Shown: piece by piece, positions 43,467-51,434 of the stretch
Layout of the letters: each line of letters begins with the position of its first letter
Position numbering within the stretch: the first letter of the stretch is position 1
Assembly: GCF_002237645.1 (NCBI RefSeq)
Contig: NZ_MJUZ01000041.1
Span: 122,781-186,780 of the forward strand
Source of the DNA: Desulfovibrio sp. MES5
GTDB taxonomy: Bacteria > Desulfobacterota > Desulfovibrionia > Desulfovibrionales > Desulfovibrionaceae
Direction of reading: 5' to 3'
Length of the DNA stretch: 64,000 nt
Translations under genes and position numbers: made by a program
The notes under the pieces: model-generated
Told to the model about the DNA's origin: nothing
Databases searched by the model: none
The model's input: only the letters and a program-made list of their open reading frames with translations

Positions 43467-44549
43467 CTACCTCTCTGTGCAGGAGATGCACGGGTCTATG
43501 CTGAGCACTATGACCGGCACGTCGGGCAGTTTGCAGCCCGGCAACATGTGCAGCAGGGGCGGGACGTTGGCGAATGTTGGCGTACGCACCCGCATGCGTT
43601 CCAGATACTTCGTGCCATTGGCGCGTATGTAGTAGAACAGCTCGCCTCTGGGCTGTTCAACGCGGAAGACGGATTCACCATCAGGATTGCCGGGCACCTT
43701 GACGGTAAGCTCGCTCTCCGGCAGGCGGTTCAGGGCTTCGCGGATAAGATCCATAGAGTGCAGCACTTCATAGAAGCGCACCTTGGAACGTGCGTAGCAG
43801 TCGCCGTCGTTTTCCACAACAGGGATAAAGTTAAGGTCGCTGTAGGCTGCGTAGCCGTGCATGCGTTCGTCGATTTCCCATCCGCTGCCGCGCAGGGTGG
43901 GGCCGGCAGCGCCGAGCAGGCGGGCGTCGTCCTTGCTGAGGTAGCCTATGCCGCGCGTACGTTCCTGCACGGTATAGTCATCCAGCATGGTGTTTGTGAG
44001 TTCGCGCATGCCCTTCTGCAGTTCGTCCAGACGGCCAAGCATCCAGCGGATCTGGTCGGGCGCGAGGTCGCGGCGCACGCCGCCCACCACGTTGACCGAC
44101 AAGATCACGCGGTTGCCCGCTGTGGCTTCACAAATGTCCATGACATGCTCGCGGATGCGCCAGAACTGCTGGAACACGCTTTCAAAGCCGAAAGCGTCCG
44201 CAAAGAGGCCCAGCCACAAAAGATGCGAATGGATGCGGTGCAGTTCCGACCAGATGACCCGCAGGAACTGGGCGCGCGGCGGAGCCGTGATGCCCATCAT
44301 GTCTTCAATGGCGTTGCAGTAGCAGTTGGCGTGGATGCAGGAACAGATGCCGCAAATACGCTCCACCACAAAGACCATCTGGTTATAGTCCTTGGTGCGC
44401 ACGAGGCTTTCCAGGCCGCGATGCACGAAGCCGAGCTGGGGAATGGCCCCCACAACGGTTTCGTCCTCCACCACGAACTTGATGTGCAGAGGTTCGGGCA
44501 GCACAGGATGCTGCGGCCCGAAGGGAATCACTGTGGTGCGGTTGCTCAT
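43467..44549 (-). CDS. echE: Ech hydrogenase subunit E, [NiFe] large subunit
   Basis: 360 residues, homologous to NuoD and [NiFe]-hydrogenase large subunits. The nickel ligands are visible in RICGICS (~61-67) and DPCISCTER at the very end, so the catalytic site is complete and the protein ends immediately after the C-terminal motif, without a long cleavable tail. Overlaps echD by 4 bases (ATGA). It should reduce protons or oxidise H2 with ferredoxin as partner in the ion-pumping complex. Confidence 0.96.
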   Translation of the reverse strand: MSNRTTVIPFGPQHPVLPEPLHIKFVVEDETVVGAIPQLGFVHRGLESLVRTKDYNQMVFVVERICGICSCIHANCYCNAIEDMMGITAPPRAQFLRVIWSELHRIHSHLLWLGLFADAFGFESVFQQFWRIREHVMDICEATAGNRVILSVNVVGGVRRDLAPDQIRWMLGRLDELQKGMRELTNTMLDDYTVQERTRGIGYLSKDDARLLGAAGPTLRGSGWEIDERMHGYAAYSDLNFIPVVENDGDCYARSKVRFYEVLHSMDLIREALNRLPESELTVKVPGNPDGESVFRVEQPRGELFYYIRANGTKYLERMRVRTPTFANVPPLLHMLPGCKLPDVPVIVLSIDPCISCTER

Positions 44550-45025
44550 GCCTGATCTCCTTTAGCGGATTCTGCCTTGGCGTCATCCTTGGCAGCCGCG
44601 GCGGGACGCCGGACGGTGGTCATAGTGAAATACGGGGCGTGGGTAACTTCGCCTTCCAGATACATACCGCCCTGGTAGTCCAGCGGCAGGCCCGCAAAAC
44701 GCACGCCAAACTGGTCCTGGGTCTCGTTTTCAATAAGCACCGCGCAAAAGTAAATGGAGCTGATGCTCGGGATGGGCGTATCCTTGTTCACATCCATACG
44801 CAGGTGCACCATGCCCTTGGCGTCCGTGGGCGCCCACACGCACAGTTCGGGATTGTGGCGCAGGTCGGACATGGTGAGGTTTTCGTCAAAGTGATAAAAC
44901 AGTCGCAGGGTGTTCTCATCAACGACCGTCTGCGACATGGTGACAAAACGGCATTTGGCGTTGGCCAGGCGCTGCACTTCAGCAAGCAGCGTGTCGGGCG
45001 TCACGTCCTTGGCTTCAAAAAACAT
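44546..45025 (-). CDS. echD: Ech hydrogenase subunit D (NuoC-like)
   Basis: 159 residues. The conserved NuoC/30-kDa region is visible: CVWAPTDAKGMVHLRMDVN and ISSIYFCAVLIENETQDQFGVRFAGLPLDYQGGMYLEG (~95-130). It has no cofactor and bridges the small and large hydrogenase subunits on the cytoplasmic side. A short Ala/Lys-rich tail ends the protein. Overlaps echE by ATGA and follows echC by 18 bases. Confidence 0.92.
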   Translation of the reverse strand: MFFEAKDVTPDTLLAEVQRLANAKCRFVTMSQTVVDENTLRLFYHFDENLTMSDLRHNPELCVWAPTDAKGMVHLRMDVNKDTPIPSISSIYFCAVLIENETQDQFGVRFAGLPLDYQGGMYLEGEVTHAPYFTMTTVRRPAAAAKDDAKAESAKGDQA

Positions 45026-45043
45026 GATTGCATCCTCTCCGGG

Positions 45044-45601
45044 CTAACCCGCGTTTTGCTGTGACTTGTCGCCTTCGGCAGCGGGGGCTTGTTCGTCCCG
45101 AGCGCCAGCGGGCGTTCCGTCTTCGTCGCCCGGCATGAAGGTCGCTTCGGGCATGGGGCCCATGCCCATCTTGGCCTTAAGCACTGCCAGAGCTTCCACC
45201 ACTCCGTCAATGATGGCTTCGGGCTTGGGCGGGCAGCCCGGCACAAAGACGTCCACGGGGATGATGTTGTACGCGCCGTTAAGCACATTGTAGGTATCCT
45301 TGAAGACGCCGCCGGAAAGGTTGCATGCGCCTATGGAAACCACAGCCTTGGGCGAAGGCATCTGATCATAGATCTGCTTGAGCACGTGACGGTTGCGGTG
45401 GTTGACCGTGCCGGTAACCAGCAGAACGTCCGCGTGCTTGGGGTTGCCAGCGTTGACAACGCCAAAGCGCTCCACGTCATAAATGGGCGTGAGGCAGGCC
45501 AGAACTTCAATATCGCAACCGTTGCAGGAGCCGCAGTCAAAGTGGACTATCCAGGGAGACTTCAGACGGCTCTGCTTTATCATTTTATCTACAAAACCCA
45601 T
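45044..45601 (-). CDS. echC: Ech hydrogenase subunit C, small subunit (NuoB-like)
   Basis: 185 residues. FDCGSCNGCDIEVLACLTPIYD (~21-42) with CxxC, then IGACNLSGG (~92) and PGCPPKPEAII (~124) provide the four Cys of the proximal [4Fe-4S] cluster, as in NuoB. Next to the [NiFe] site it passes electrons to EchF. The C-terminal ~35 residues are acidic and Ala-rich and are unlikely to be conserved. Starts after the echB stop by 12 bases. Confidence 0.96.
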   Translation of the reverse strand: MGFVDKMIKQSRLKSPWIVHFDCGSCNGCDIEVLACLTPIYDVERFGVVNAGNPKHADVLLVTGTVNHRNRHVLKQIYDQMPSPKAVVSIGACNLSGGVFKDTYNVLNGAYNIIPVDVFVPGCPPKPEAIIDGVVEALAVLKAKMGMGPMPEATFMPGDEDGTPAGARDEQAPAAEGDKSQQNAG

Positions 45602-45613
45602 ATGCCTGCCTCC

Positions 45614-46465
45614 TTACGCCACATACAGCCATAACAGATTAACCAGGGCCAATCCCATGCCGAGCAGCAGAGACTTCTTCTGCACCATCCACTGCCAGGT
45701 GAGCCGGGCCGTGACGTTGTCGATGAGAATTTCCGTAAACAGTGAGGCAACCACCAGCGTGGCCATGCCAATGACGCTGGTATGCCAGAACATGGCGCAA
45801 AGCCCGAGAATGAGTATCAGGTCAAGCCAGTGGGCCACTTCAATGATGCCCAGGAACGGACCCGAATATTCGGTCTGCACGCCCTTGACCAGTTCCTGAT
45901 GTCCGTGATGGCTGGCCGAGATATCAAAGGGCGACTTGCGCAGTTTGATGGTCAGGGCGTAGCCGAGAGCCAGGAACAGCAACGGCATCTTGAGCAGCAG
46001 GGGCTGCTCCTGCGCAAAGACGGCTTCAATTGAGAAGGAGCCCGTGCACATGGCAAAACCCACAAACACCAGAATGAGTATGGGTTCATAGGCCAGCATG
46101 AGCAGAAGCTCGCGCTGTGCGCCGATGTTGCTGTACGGCGAGGGCACGCACAGCGCGCCCACCACCTGAAAGACCGCGCCCACCGTGAGCACGAAGAACA
46201 ACAACAGCAGGTCGCCGCCCATAAAGAAGATGAGCAGGGACAGGGCCGATGAAGTGAGCGTCATATAGGCGCTGAAAACCAGCCATGCGTTGGTGACGTA
46301 GGCTTCTTTGCCGAACAGTTTGAGCACATCGTAAAAAGGCTGAAGCAGAGGCGGCCCAAGACGCGATTGCAGGCGCGCCGTGACGCGGCGGTCCACCCCG
46401 GTCAGCAGCCCCCCCAGCAGGGGCGACAATATCAATCCGCCGATAGCACTGAGGATGGACAGCAT
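45614..46465 (-). CDS. echB: Ech hydrogenase subunit B (NuoH-like membrane subunit)
   Basis: 283 residues with about eight membrane helices. NuoH landmarks: SRLGPPLLQPFYDVLKLFGKEA (~33-53, the quinone-site equivalent loop), RKSPFDISASHHGHQELVKGVQTEYSG (~174-200). Couples electron transfer to ion pumping as part of the Ech membrane arm. Start overlaps the echA stop by one base (TGATG), giving translational coupling. Confidence 0.95.
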   Translation of the reverse strand: MLSILSAIGGLILSPLLGGLLTGVDRRVTARLQSRLGPPLLQPFYDVLKLFGKEAYVTNAWLVFSAYMTLTSSALSLLIFFMGGDLLLLFFVLTVGAVFQVVGALCVPSPYSNIGAQRELLLMLAYEPILILVFVGFAMCTGSFSIEAVFAQEQPLLLKMPLLFLALGYALTIKLRKSPFDISASHHGHQELVKGVQTEYSGPFLGIIEVAHWLDLILILGLCAMFWHTSVIGMATLVVASLFTEILIDNVTARLTWQWMVQKKSLLLGMGLALVNLLWLYVA

Positions 46466-48420
46466 CAGAGCAGACCTCCTACCAGGACGATGAGAAAGGC
46501 CGTGGAAATAATATCAATGGCCCTTGTGATGGTGCCTTCGCCAAAGTACTGAGTCAGATAGAAGTTGGACAGGCGCACGGGTTCAAAGGCGTTCATGGGT
46601 CCCTTGAAGCCTATCTGCCCTGCCTGCTCCTGCGTCAGGCCGGAGAAGTACGGCTGCGTATGCGCCCCGCTGGGCACCTTTCTGGCCACCTTCCAGGCGA
46701 TCCAGGCTCCGAGGCCAAGCAGGATGAAGAGCAGGTAAATCCAGAAGTACCCCGCCCCGCCCGTGAGCGACGCGCCGGGGATGAAGCCTTCAGGCTTGAG
46801 GCCGAAGCGGGCGTACACGCCAGCAACGGAAGGTTCCACAAAGGTCTTCAGCACCATCGGGGAAAAGAAGGAGAACACGATGGCAAGGCCGCAGAGCGAA
46901 CGCAGGGCGAACATGACCGAAGCCTTGGGGTTACCGTGCGCCGGCCGTTCGTGCAGATTGGCCGAAGAAACCAGGATGCCCGCCCAGCGTGCCCAGAACA
47001 GCACCGTGAAGGCCGACCCCAGCGCAATGAAGAAGATGATGGGCGTCATGGCCTGGGTGGCGCGCGCGATGGCTTCAATGGCCATCCACTTGCCTATGAG
47101 CATGCCGAAAGGCGGCAGCATCATCGTAAAGATGCCAATGGCCGTAATAATGGCCGTGCGGGGCATCTTGCTGTACAGCCCGCGCATATCTTCGATATCG
47201 CGCGATCCGATGCGCTGCTCAATGGCGCCCACGCACATGAAGAGCAGGCCCTTGGACACGGAGTGGTAGATGATGATGGTTGTGGCCGCCATCATGGACG
47301 CTGCGGTATTGATGCCCACACAGGCGATGATCAGGCCAAGGTTGGCGATGGTGGAATAGGCCAGAATCTTTTTGGCATTACTCTGGCTGACCGCGAGAAT
47401 GCAGGTGCCCACAAAGGTGAATGCGCCGAACAGCGCCACGATGGTGGACATAGTGGTGTCTGCAAAGGCCGGGGCCATGCGCAGCAAAAGATAGGTGCCA
47501 GCCTTGACCATGGTGGCGGAGTGCAGCAGGGCCGAAACCGGAGTGGGAGCTACCATGGCTCCGCACAGCCAGCTTTCAAACGGCACCTGGGCCGACTTTG
47601 TAAAGGCAGCCAGACAGAAAAAGGCGAAAGGCAGCAGCATGGCTGTGCTCTTTACATCCATAGACGTCATTTTTTGCAGGACGATTTCAGTGGACAGCGT
47701 GCCAAGGCTCTTTTGAACAAAAAGCATGGCCGAAACAAAGGCGAGACCACCAAGAACGTTCATCCACAAGGCGCGATAAGCATTGGCATTGGCTTCCTGC
47801 GTCTGATCATGACTGATGAGCAAATAGGAACAGAGGGTTGTTACTTCCCAGAAAAAAAACATCCACGAAAGATTGTTGGAAAGCACCAGGCCATTCATGG
47901 CCCCAAGAAAACAGAATATAATGGCGAAAAAACGGGGTTTGCGCGATACGCGCAAATGCAGATGCTCTTCATGAATATCCATGTAGCCCAGGCCGTAGAT
48001 GGTGATAAGACCACCCACGACGGTAATGATGATAACCATGATAAGCGAAAGGCCATCAGGCGCAAAGGCCGTGATGGGCGCTGCTCCGTCCGCAAGAACG
48101 AACTTCAGGTAGAGAAGACCCACCAGCTGCAGCACCGTCATGCCCATGACAGTTCTGCTGCCGAGTTTCCAGCCCAGTCCCAGAATATAGAGCAACAACA
48201 ACAGGTCAAGCAGGCTGAACAGGCTGTCCAGCGGTACGCCACAAAATGATTCCGCCTCCAGGCGGAACGTGCCGTGAGCTCCCATGATCACGGCGGCCAG
48301 CGCCATCACCGCAACCGCTGCAGGCACGAGCAGCTTACGGCTGCGGTCAAGCTGTGTGAAATAGAGTACAAGCGCTACAATGAACGGCAGCGCCACACAG
48401 CAAAAAACAAGTGTATTCAT
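46465..48420 (-). CDS. echA: Ech hydrogenase subunit A (NuoL/Mrp-like proton pump subunit)
   Basis: 651 residues, around 16 membrane helices. The proton-conducting transporter domain carries FFWEVTTLCSYLLISHDQT (Glu of TM5, ~191), SAQVPFESWLCGAMVAPTPVSALLHSATMVKAGTYLLLR (~277-315) with the Lys/His ion path, and AYSTIANLGLIIACVG (~369). It is the ion-pumping antiporter-like subunit. First gene of the operon, with GGGG as weak binding site and a CRP/FNR-type palindrome 25-43 bases upstream. Confidence 0.95.
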   Translation of the reverse strand: MNTLVFCCVALPFIVALVLYFTQLDRSRKLLVPAAVAVMALAAVIMGAHGTFRLEAESFCGVPLDSLFSLLDLLLLLYILGLGWKLGSRTVMGMTVLQLVGLLYLKFVLADGAAPITAFAPDGLSLIMVIIITVVGGLITIYGLGYMDIHEEHLHLRVSRKPRFFAIIFCFLGAMNGLVLSNNLSWMFFFWEVTTLCSYLLISHDQTQEANANAYRALWMNVLGGLAFVSAMLFVQKSLGTLSTEIVLQKMTSMDVKSTAMLLPFAFFCLAAFTKSAQVPFESWLCGAMVAPTPVSALLHSATMVKAGTYLLLRMAPAFADTTMSTIVALFGAFTFVGTCILAVSQSNAKKILAYSTIANLGLIIACVGINTAASMMAATTIIIYHSVSKGLLFMCVGAIEQRIGSRDIEDMRGLYSKMPRTAIITAIGIFTMMLPPFGMLIGKWMAIEAIARATQAMTPIIFFIALGSAFTVLFWARWAGILVSSANLHERPAHGNPKASVMFALRSLCGLAIVFSFFSPMVLKTFVEPSVAGVYARFGLKPEGFIPGASLTGGAGYFWIYLLFILLGLGAWIAWKVARKVPSGAHTQPYFSGLTQEQAGQIGFKGPMNAFEPVRLSNFYLTQYFGEGTITRAIDIISTAFLIVLVGGLL

Positions 48421-48445
48421 AATTTTTGCCCCACTACATTGTGAG

Positions 48446-48463
48446 TTGTGAAAATATTCACCC
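48446..48463 (-). promoter_or_regulatory. CRP/FNR-family operator-like palindrome before echA
   Basis: TTGTGAAAATATTCACCC, i.e. TGTGA-N6-TCACC, nine of ten positions of the TGTGA-N6-TCACA half-site pair. Similar palindromes bind CRP and HcpR-type regulators. It lies between echA and an overlapping TTGTGAG/CTCACAA pair (48439-48481), close enough to influence transcription of the hydrogenase. Confidence 0.45.
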
Positions 48464-48633
48464 TAAAATTGTCCCTCACAACATAAAACTAATGTGTTTC
48501 CTCCTTCCTTGCCAATACATTTAGCTTTTTCTAGAGTTAAACGAACTGGCATTTTGCGTCAATAAGAAAGAAAAATCCTTCGTTCATTGGTTAAACAGTC
48601 CATAAAAATTTCGTGTCGTTACTTGCCTTTCGC

Positions 48634-48831
48634 TCAATATGCTTTCATTTTTTTTATTTCCATAACAGCGGTCTTGTCCTGCTCTTTTCTGCGCTTCATT
48701 TTTGGGGCAAGTCTCAAAATTTGGTTTTCGGGTAAATTACCAGGCAAATGGCATTGCGCGCAAACTCTGTACCGGTGTTTCATGTGACAATAAGTACAGT
48801 CAAGCCCTGCGTGCAACAGTTGCCAGAACAA
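48634..48831 (-). pseudogene. fragment of a c-type cytochrome with two CxxCH haem motifs
   Basis: 65 codons reading LHAGLDCTYCHMKH ... VCAQCHLPGN, with two CxxCH motifs 9 residues apart. A stop codon lies shortly before the frame, and there is no signal peptide, so it cannot be a functional exported cytochrome on its own. HAGLDCTYCH resembles haem-binding segments of multihaem cytochromes. It is best regarded as a decayed remnant upstream of echA; chance occurrence of two CxxCH motifs in this phrase is possible but unlikely. Confidence 0.4.
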
Positions 48832-49391
48832 AATGTCGCAGCATGAAACAGTTCAGAAAAAATGTTCAAGCGCCAGTTTCGCCTGGCGGCGTGCATGAAA
48901 GCACAGTCCTTTGGTCTGGTTTTTACGATCCGCGCACAGTCATTCCGACGCTAGCGCGCCGCTTGCCCCTAAAAAGACCAGATCAGCCCGTCAGCGCTGC
49001 ACCCTGCCTTTTGCACAGGGATGGAGCAGATCAACGCTGCAATGATGTGATGCCGGGAATCCGCTACCCCAACTACCTGCTTCAAAACAGAAATCCTTCA
49101 AAATTTTAGAGTGATTTAACTTTTACATTGCTCTGACGACTGCGTGAACAGACGTGGCTCCGGAGGGCAAGCGCAGTTTATACTGCGCGGTTAAACGCCC
49201 TAGTGAGCGTGCCGTAAACTTTGAGAATATACATTCTCAAGGCTAATTTGCTCAAGGGGAAGGGGGCGCGAAAGAGAGGAGACCCGCTTTCAAAAGGCTC
49301 TCCCTCCCCCACAAAGCGCTGTAATATGGCAGCGCTCGCCATTCAGCCCTAGAACCTGCCGACCCTGTACTCCCTTTACGCCAAAACACAA
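48832..49391. other. gap upstream of echA region, repeats only
   Basis: No credible gene. Contains a third, slightly changed family C palindrome (TTGAGAATATACATTCTCAA, 49221-49240) and a degenerate family B hairpin (49256-49312). The latter is the element with the longest centre and several mismatches. Confidence 0.5.
49256..49312. repeat. degenerate family B palindrome, copy 5
   Basis: AAGGGGAAGGGGGCG ... GAGGAGACCCG, CTTTCAAAAGG, CTCTCCCTCCCCCACAAAGCG. The right arm CCCTCCCCCACAAAG is identical to that of other copies, the left arm is altered. Confidence 0.6.
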
Positions 49392-49453
49392 AGGCGGCCC
49401 TTTTCATGACGGAAGCGGGCACTCACGCGCTTGCCGGATGAAAAGGGCCGCCT
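49392..49453. terminator. 16-bp inverted repeat between ech and the fumarate reductase genes
   Basis: AGGCGGCCCTTTTCAT (49392-49407) and its exact complement at 49438-49453, enclosing a 30-base loop in which AAGCG and CGCTT can also pair. A long two-part hairpin, probably a terminator or a small structured RNA downstream of mfrE on the minus strand. Confidence 0.6.
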
Positions 49454-49497
49454 GACGTTGCGTCATTAGAGCATTTAACACTTGAAATGCTTGCGTT

Positions 49498-49590
49498 CGG
49501 CGGCAAAAGCCTGCCCGCTCGCATTTCGTGGCAAGGATTTTCAGGAAAATCCCTGCGGAGCAGTTAACGCATTTCATTCGCAAACTGCTC
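49498..49590. repeat. ~90-bp repeat (family D), copy 2
   Basis: CCTGCC, then GCATTTCGTGGCAAGGATTTTCAG, GAAAATCC, GAGCAGTTAACGCATTTCATTCGCAAAC. Matches 13565-13655 nearly base for base over its core. Lies 26 bases beyond the mfrE stop codon. Confidence 0.65.
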
Positions 49591-49615
49591 TAAAAACGCG
49601 GTCAGCTATACGGCG

Positions 49616-50470
49616 TTAGCCAAGCTTGGTGGCGTCAATGACGTTGTAATCGAGCCCCAGTTGCTTGCCGGGGATGCCAAGGGCCAGGCCCACAAACTGC
49701 GAAAGGTGCAGCACGGGCACGCGTGCCTTGGACTTGCTGATTTCCTGCGCATTGTCCTGGTAGATGTCCAACTGCATCTGACAGAGAGGACAGGGGGTGA
49801 CAATGCAGTTTGCGCCGCCGGCAGCGGCATCGTTGACGATTTCGCTGGTCATGTGCATGACGGATTTTTCCGCCGGATAAACGGCGTGAAACCCGCAGCA
49901 GTCCAGCCGCTTGGCGAAGGGAGCGGTTTGTGCGCCCACAGCGCTGACAATGGTTTCAAAGCTTGAGGGATTCACGGAGCTTTCGAACCCAAGGGCAGAT
50001 TCCGGCCGCAGGCTGTGACAGCCGTAGAACGCCGCCACTTTAAGACCTGTGAGCGGCTTGACGACCTTGGACTTGAGCATATCGGCATTCTGGGCCAGCA
50101 CCCAAAGCAGGCTGGTCACATCGCTTGTGCCTTTGTAGGCCATGTTCCCCTTGGCCAGAAAGGTATTGATGCGGTCTTTCTGCCCGTCGTCCAGTTCCGC
50201 CTTGGCGCGGCGCAACATGAGCAGACAGGTGCTGCACGAGGTGAGCACGGGCAGCCCCATCTGCTCGGCCAGCGCCAGATTGCGCGCGTTGGCCACCAGG
50301 GTTGCCACATGGTCCACGTCCTGAGCCTGCGAAGCGCCGCAACAGCTCCAGCCGGGGATCTCCTTGAGCGTTATGCCCAGTACGGGGGCCACAGCCTCAA
50401 GGGCCATCTTGGATTCCTTGGCGGCCTGAGTCAGCACGCAGCCGGGAAAAAAGGCAAATTCGGTCTGCAT
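49616..50470 (-). CDS. mfrE: CCG-domain subunit of fumarate reductase/succinate dehydrogenase (HdrB-like, MfrE/SdhE type)
   Basis: 284 residues with two CCG cysteine-rich domains, the layout of heterodisulfide reductase HdrB: FFPGCVLTQAA, GWSCCGAS (~42) and CSTC in the first; FYGCHSLRPE, RLDCCGFHAVYP (~189) and TPCPLCQMQLD in the second. In MfrABE-type enzymes this subunit, not a cytochrome b, mediates electron transfer from quinol. No membrane helices visible. The ATG at 50468-50470 with AAGGAG was chosen; the frame continues 12 codons upstream. Starts 4 bases after mfrB. Confidence 0.9.
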   Translation of the reverse strand: MQTEFAFFPGCVLTQAAKESKMALEAVAPVLGITLKEIPGWSCCGASQAQDVDHVATLVANARNLALAEQMGLPVLTSCSTCLLMLRRAKAELDDGQKDRINTFLAKGNMAYKGTSDVTSLLWVLAQNADMLKSKVVKPLTGLKVAAFYGCHSLRPESALGFESSVNPSSFETIVSAVGAQTAPFAKRLDCCGFHAVYPAEKSVMHMTSEIVNDAAAGGANCIVTPCPLCQMQLDIYQDNAQEISKSKARVPVLHLSQFVGLALGIPGKQLGLDYNVIDATKLG

Positions 50471-50474
50471 ACGG

Positions 50475-51434
50475 TTACTCCTTCGCAGCGGCGTGCGCCG
50501 CCTCAATCATCTTCACAAGGGCATCGTGCCCCTCAATGGTTTCGCCGCCGAAAACTTCCAGCGGATCCATCTTGCCCTGCCGCAGCAGGGTGATGGCCAT
50601 ACCCGCCCTGGCCAGGGTGCTGACGCCCTCAGTGCGCAGGGCAAGCCGCACCTCATTAAGCCTGCCGGAATCCTCCACCAGGTCGGTATAGAAGGATTTG
50701 GCGTGGGCGGGCCCAACGCCCTGAGTCATGCCCTTGGACATGACCATGGCGCGCATGGCCGCGATGTCGTCTGCGGAGCTGATGCCCTTGGGGCACCGGT
50801 TGGCGCATTCCTGACAGTGCACGCAGTTCCACAGGCCGCCAGCCACAGAAGGCTTGCCGTGCAGCAGCGGATCCTTGGTGCGCGAGTCATTGGCCACACG
50901 CCAGGCATGCGTGAACACGAAGGGTTCCATGTAGTCGCGGTTGTCGGCGGTGAGCTTGTTGCACTCCGAAGCGCAGCAGCCGCAGATGATGCAGTCCCAC
51001 TGCTTCTTGATGCGGTCAAATTCCGCCTGGGTCTGGCGGCAGCCTTCCTTCACGGAAAATTCGGACTTGGCCACCATGCCGGGATGGATTTTACGCAGGT
51101 TGTCCACTGCGGGTTCCCAGTCCACCACAAGGTCTGAGATGACCTTGAAATTGGCCAGGGGCGAGATGCGGAACGTATCCGAAGCATAGGTTTTCATGAG
51201 GTCGTCCATCTTGGTGTCGCAGGCCAGAATGGCATGGCCGTTGACCCTCACGCCGCACGCGCCGCATATGGCGCAACGACAGGACGCCGTGAAATTCAGC
51301 GTGGGGTCCTGGGTCTGCTTGATGAACAACAGGGTATTGAGCACCGTCTTGCCCGCCACATCGTCGGTGGCAAGCGTGTAGCTCTGCTCGTAGTGTTTTT
51401 TGCCGTCAAAGCGGCCAATAATAAGGGTAGCCAT
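50475..51434 (-). CDS. mfrB: fumarate reductase/succinate dehydrogenase iron-sulfur subunit
   Basis: 319 residues. N-terminal [2Fe-2S] domain with CRCAICGACGVRVNGHAILAC (~52-72); C-terminal dicluster domain with CIICGCCASECN (~147-158) and CVHCQECANRCPKG (~200-213) for the [4Fe-4S] and [3Fe-4S]-type clusters, although the last cluster is Cys-rich like the 4Fe kind. The start overlaps the flavoprotein stop (TGATG). A longer C-terminal part (~220-319) than in the E. coli FrdB (244 residues) is noteworthy. Passes electrons between the CCG subunit and flavoprotein. Confidence 0.94.
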   Translation of the reverse strand: MATLIIGRFDGKKHYEQSYTLATDDVAGKTVLNTLLFIKQTQDPTLNFTASCRCAICGACGVRVNGHAILACDTKMDDLMKTYASDTFRISPLANFKVISDLVVDWEPAVDNLRKIHPGMVAKSEFSVKEGCRQTQAEFDRIKKQWDCIICGCCASECNKLTADNRDYMEPFVFTHAWRVANDSRTKDPLLHGKPSVAGGLWNCVHCQECANRCPKGISSADDIAAMRAMVMSKGMTQGVGPAHAKSFYTDLVEDSGRLNEVRLALRTEGVSTLARAGMAITLLRQGKMDPLEVFGGETIEGHDALVKMIEAAHAAAKE

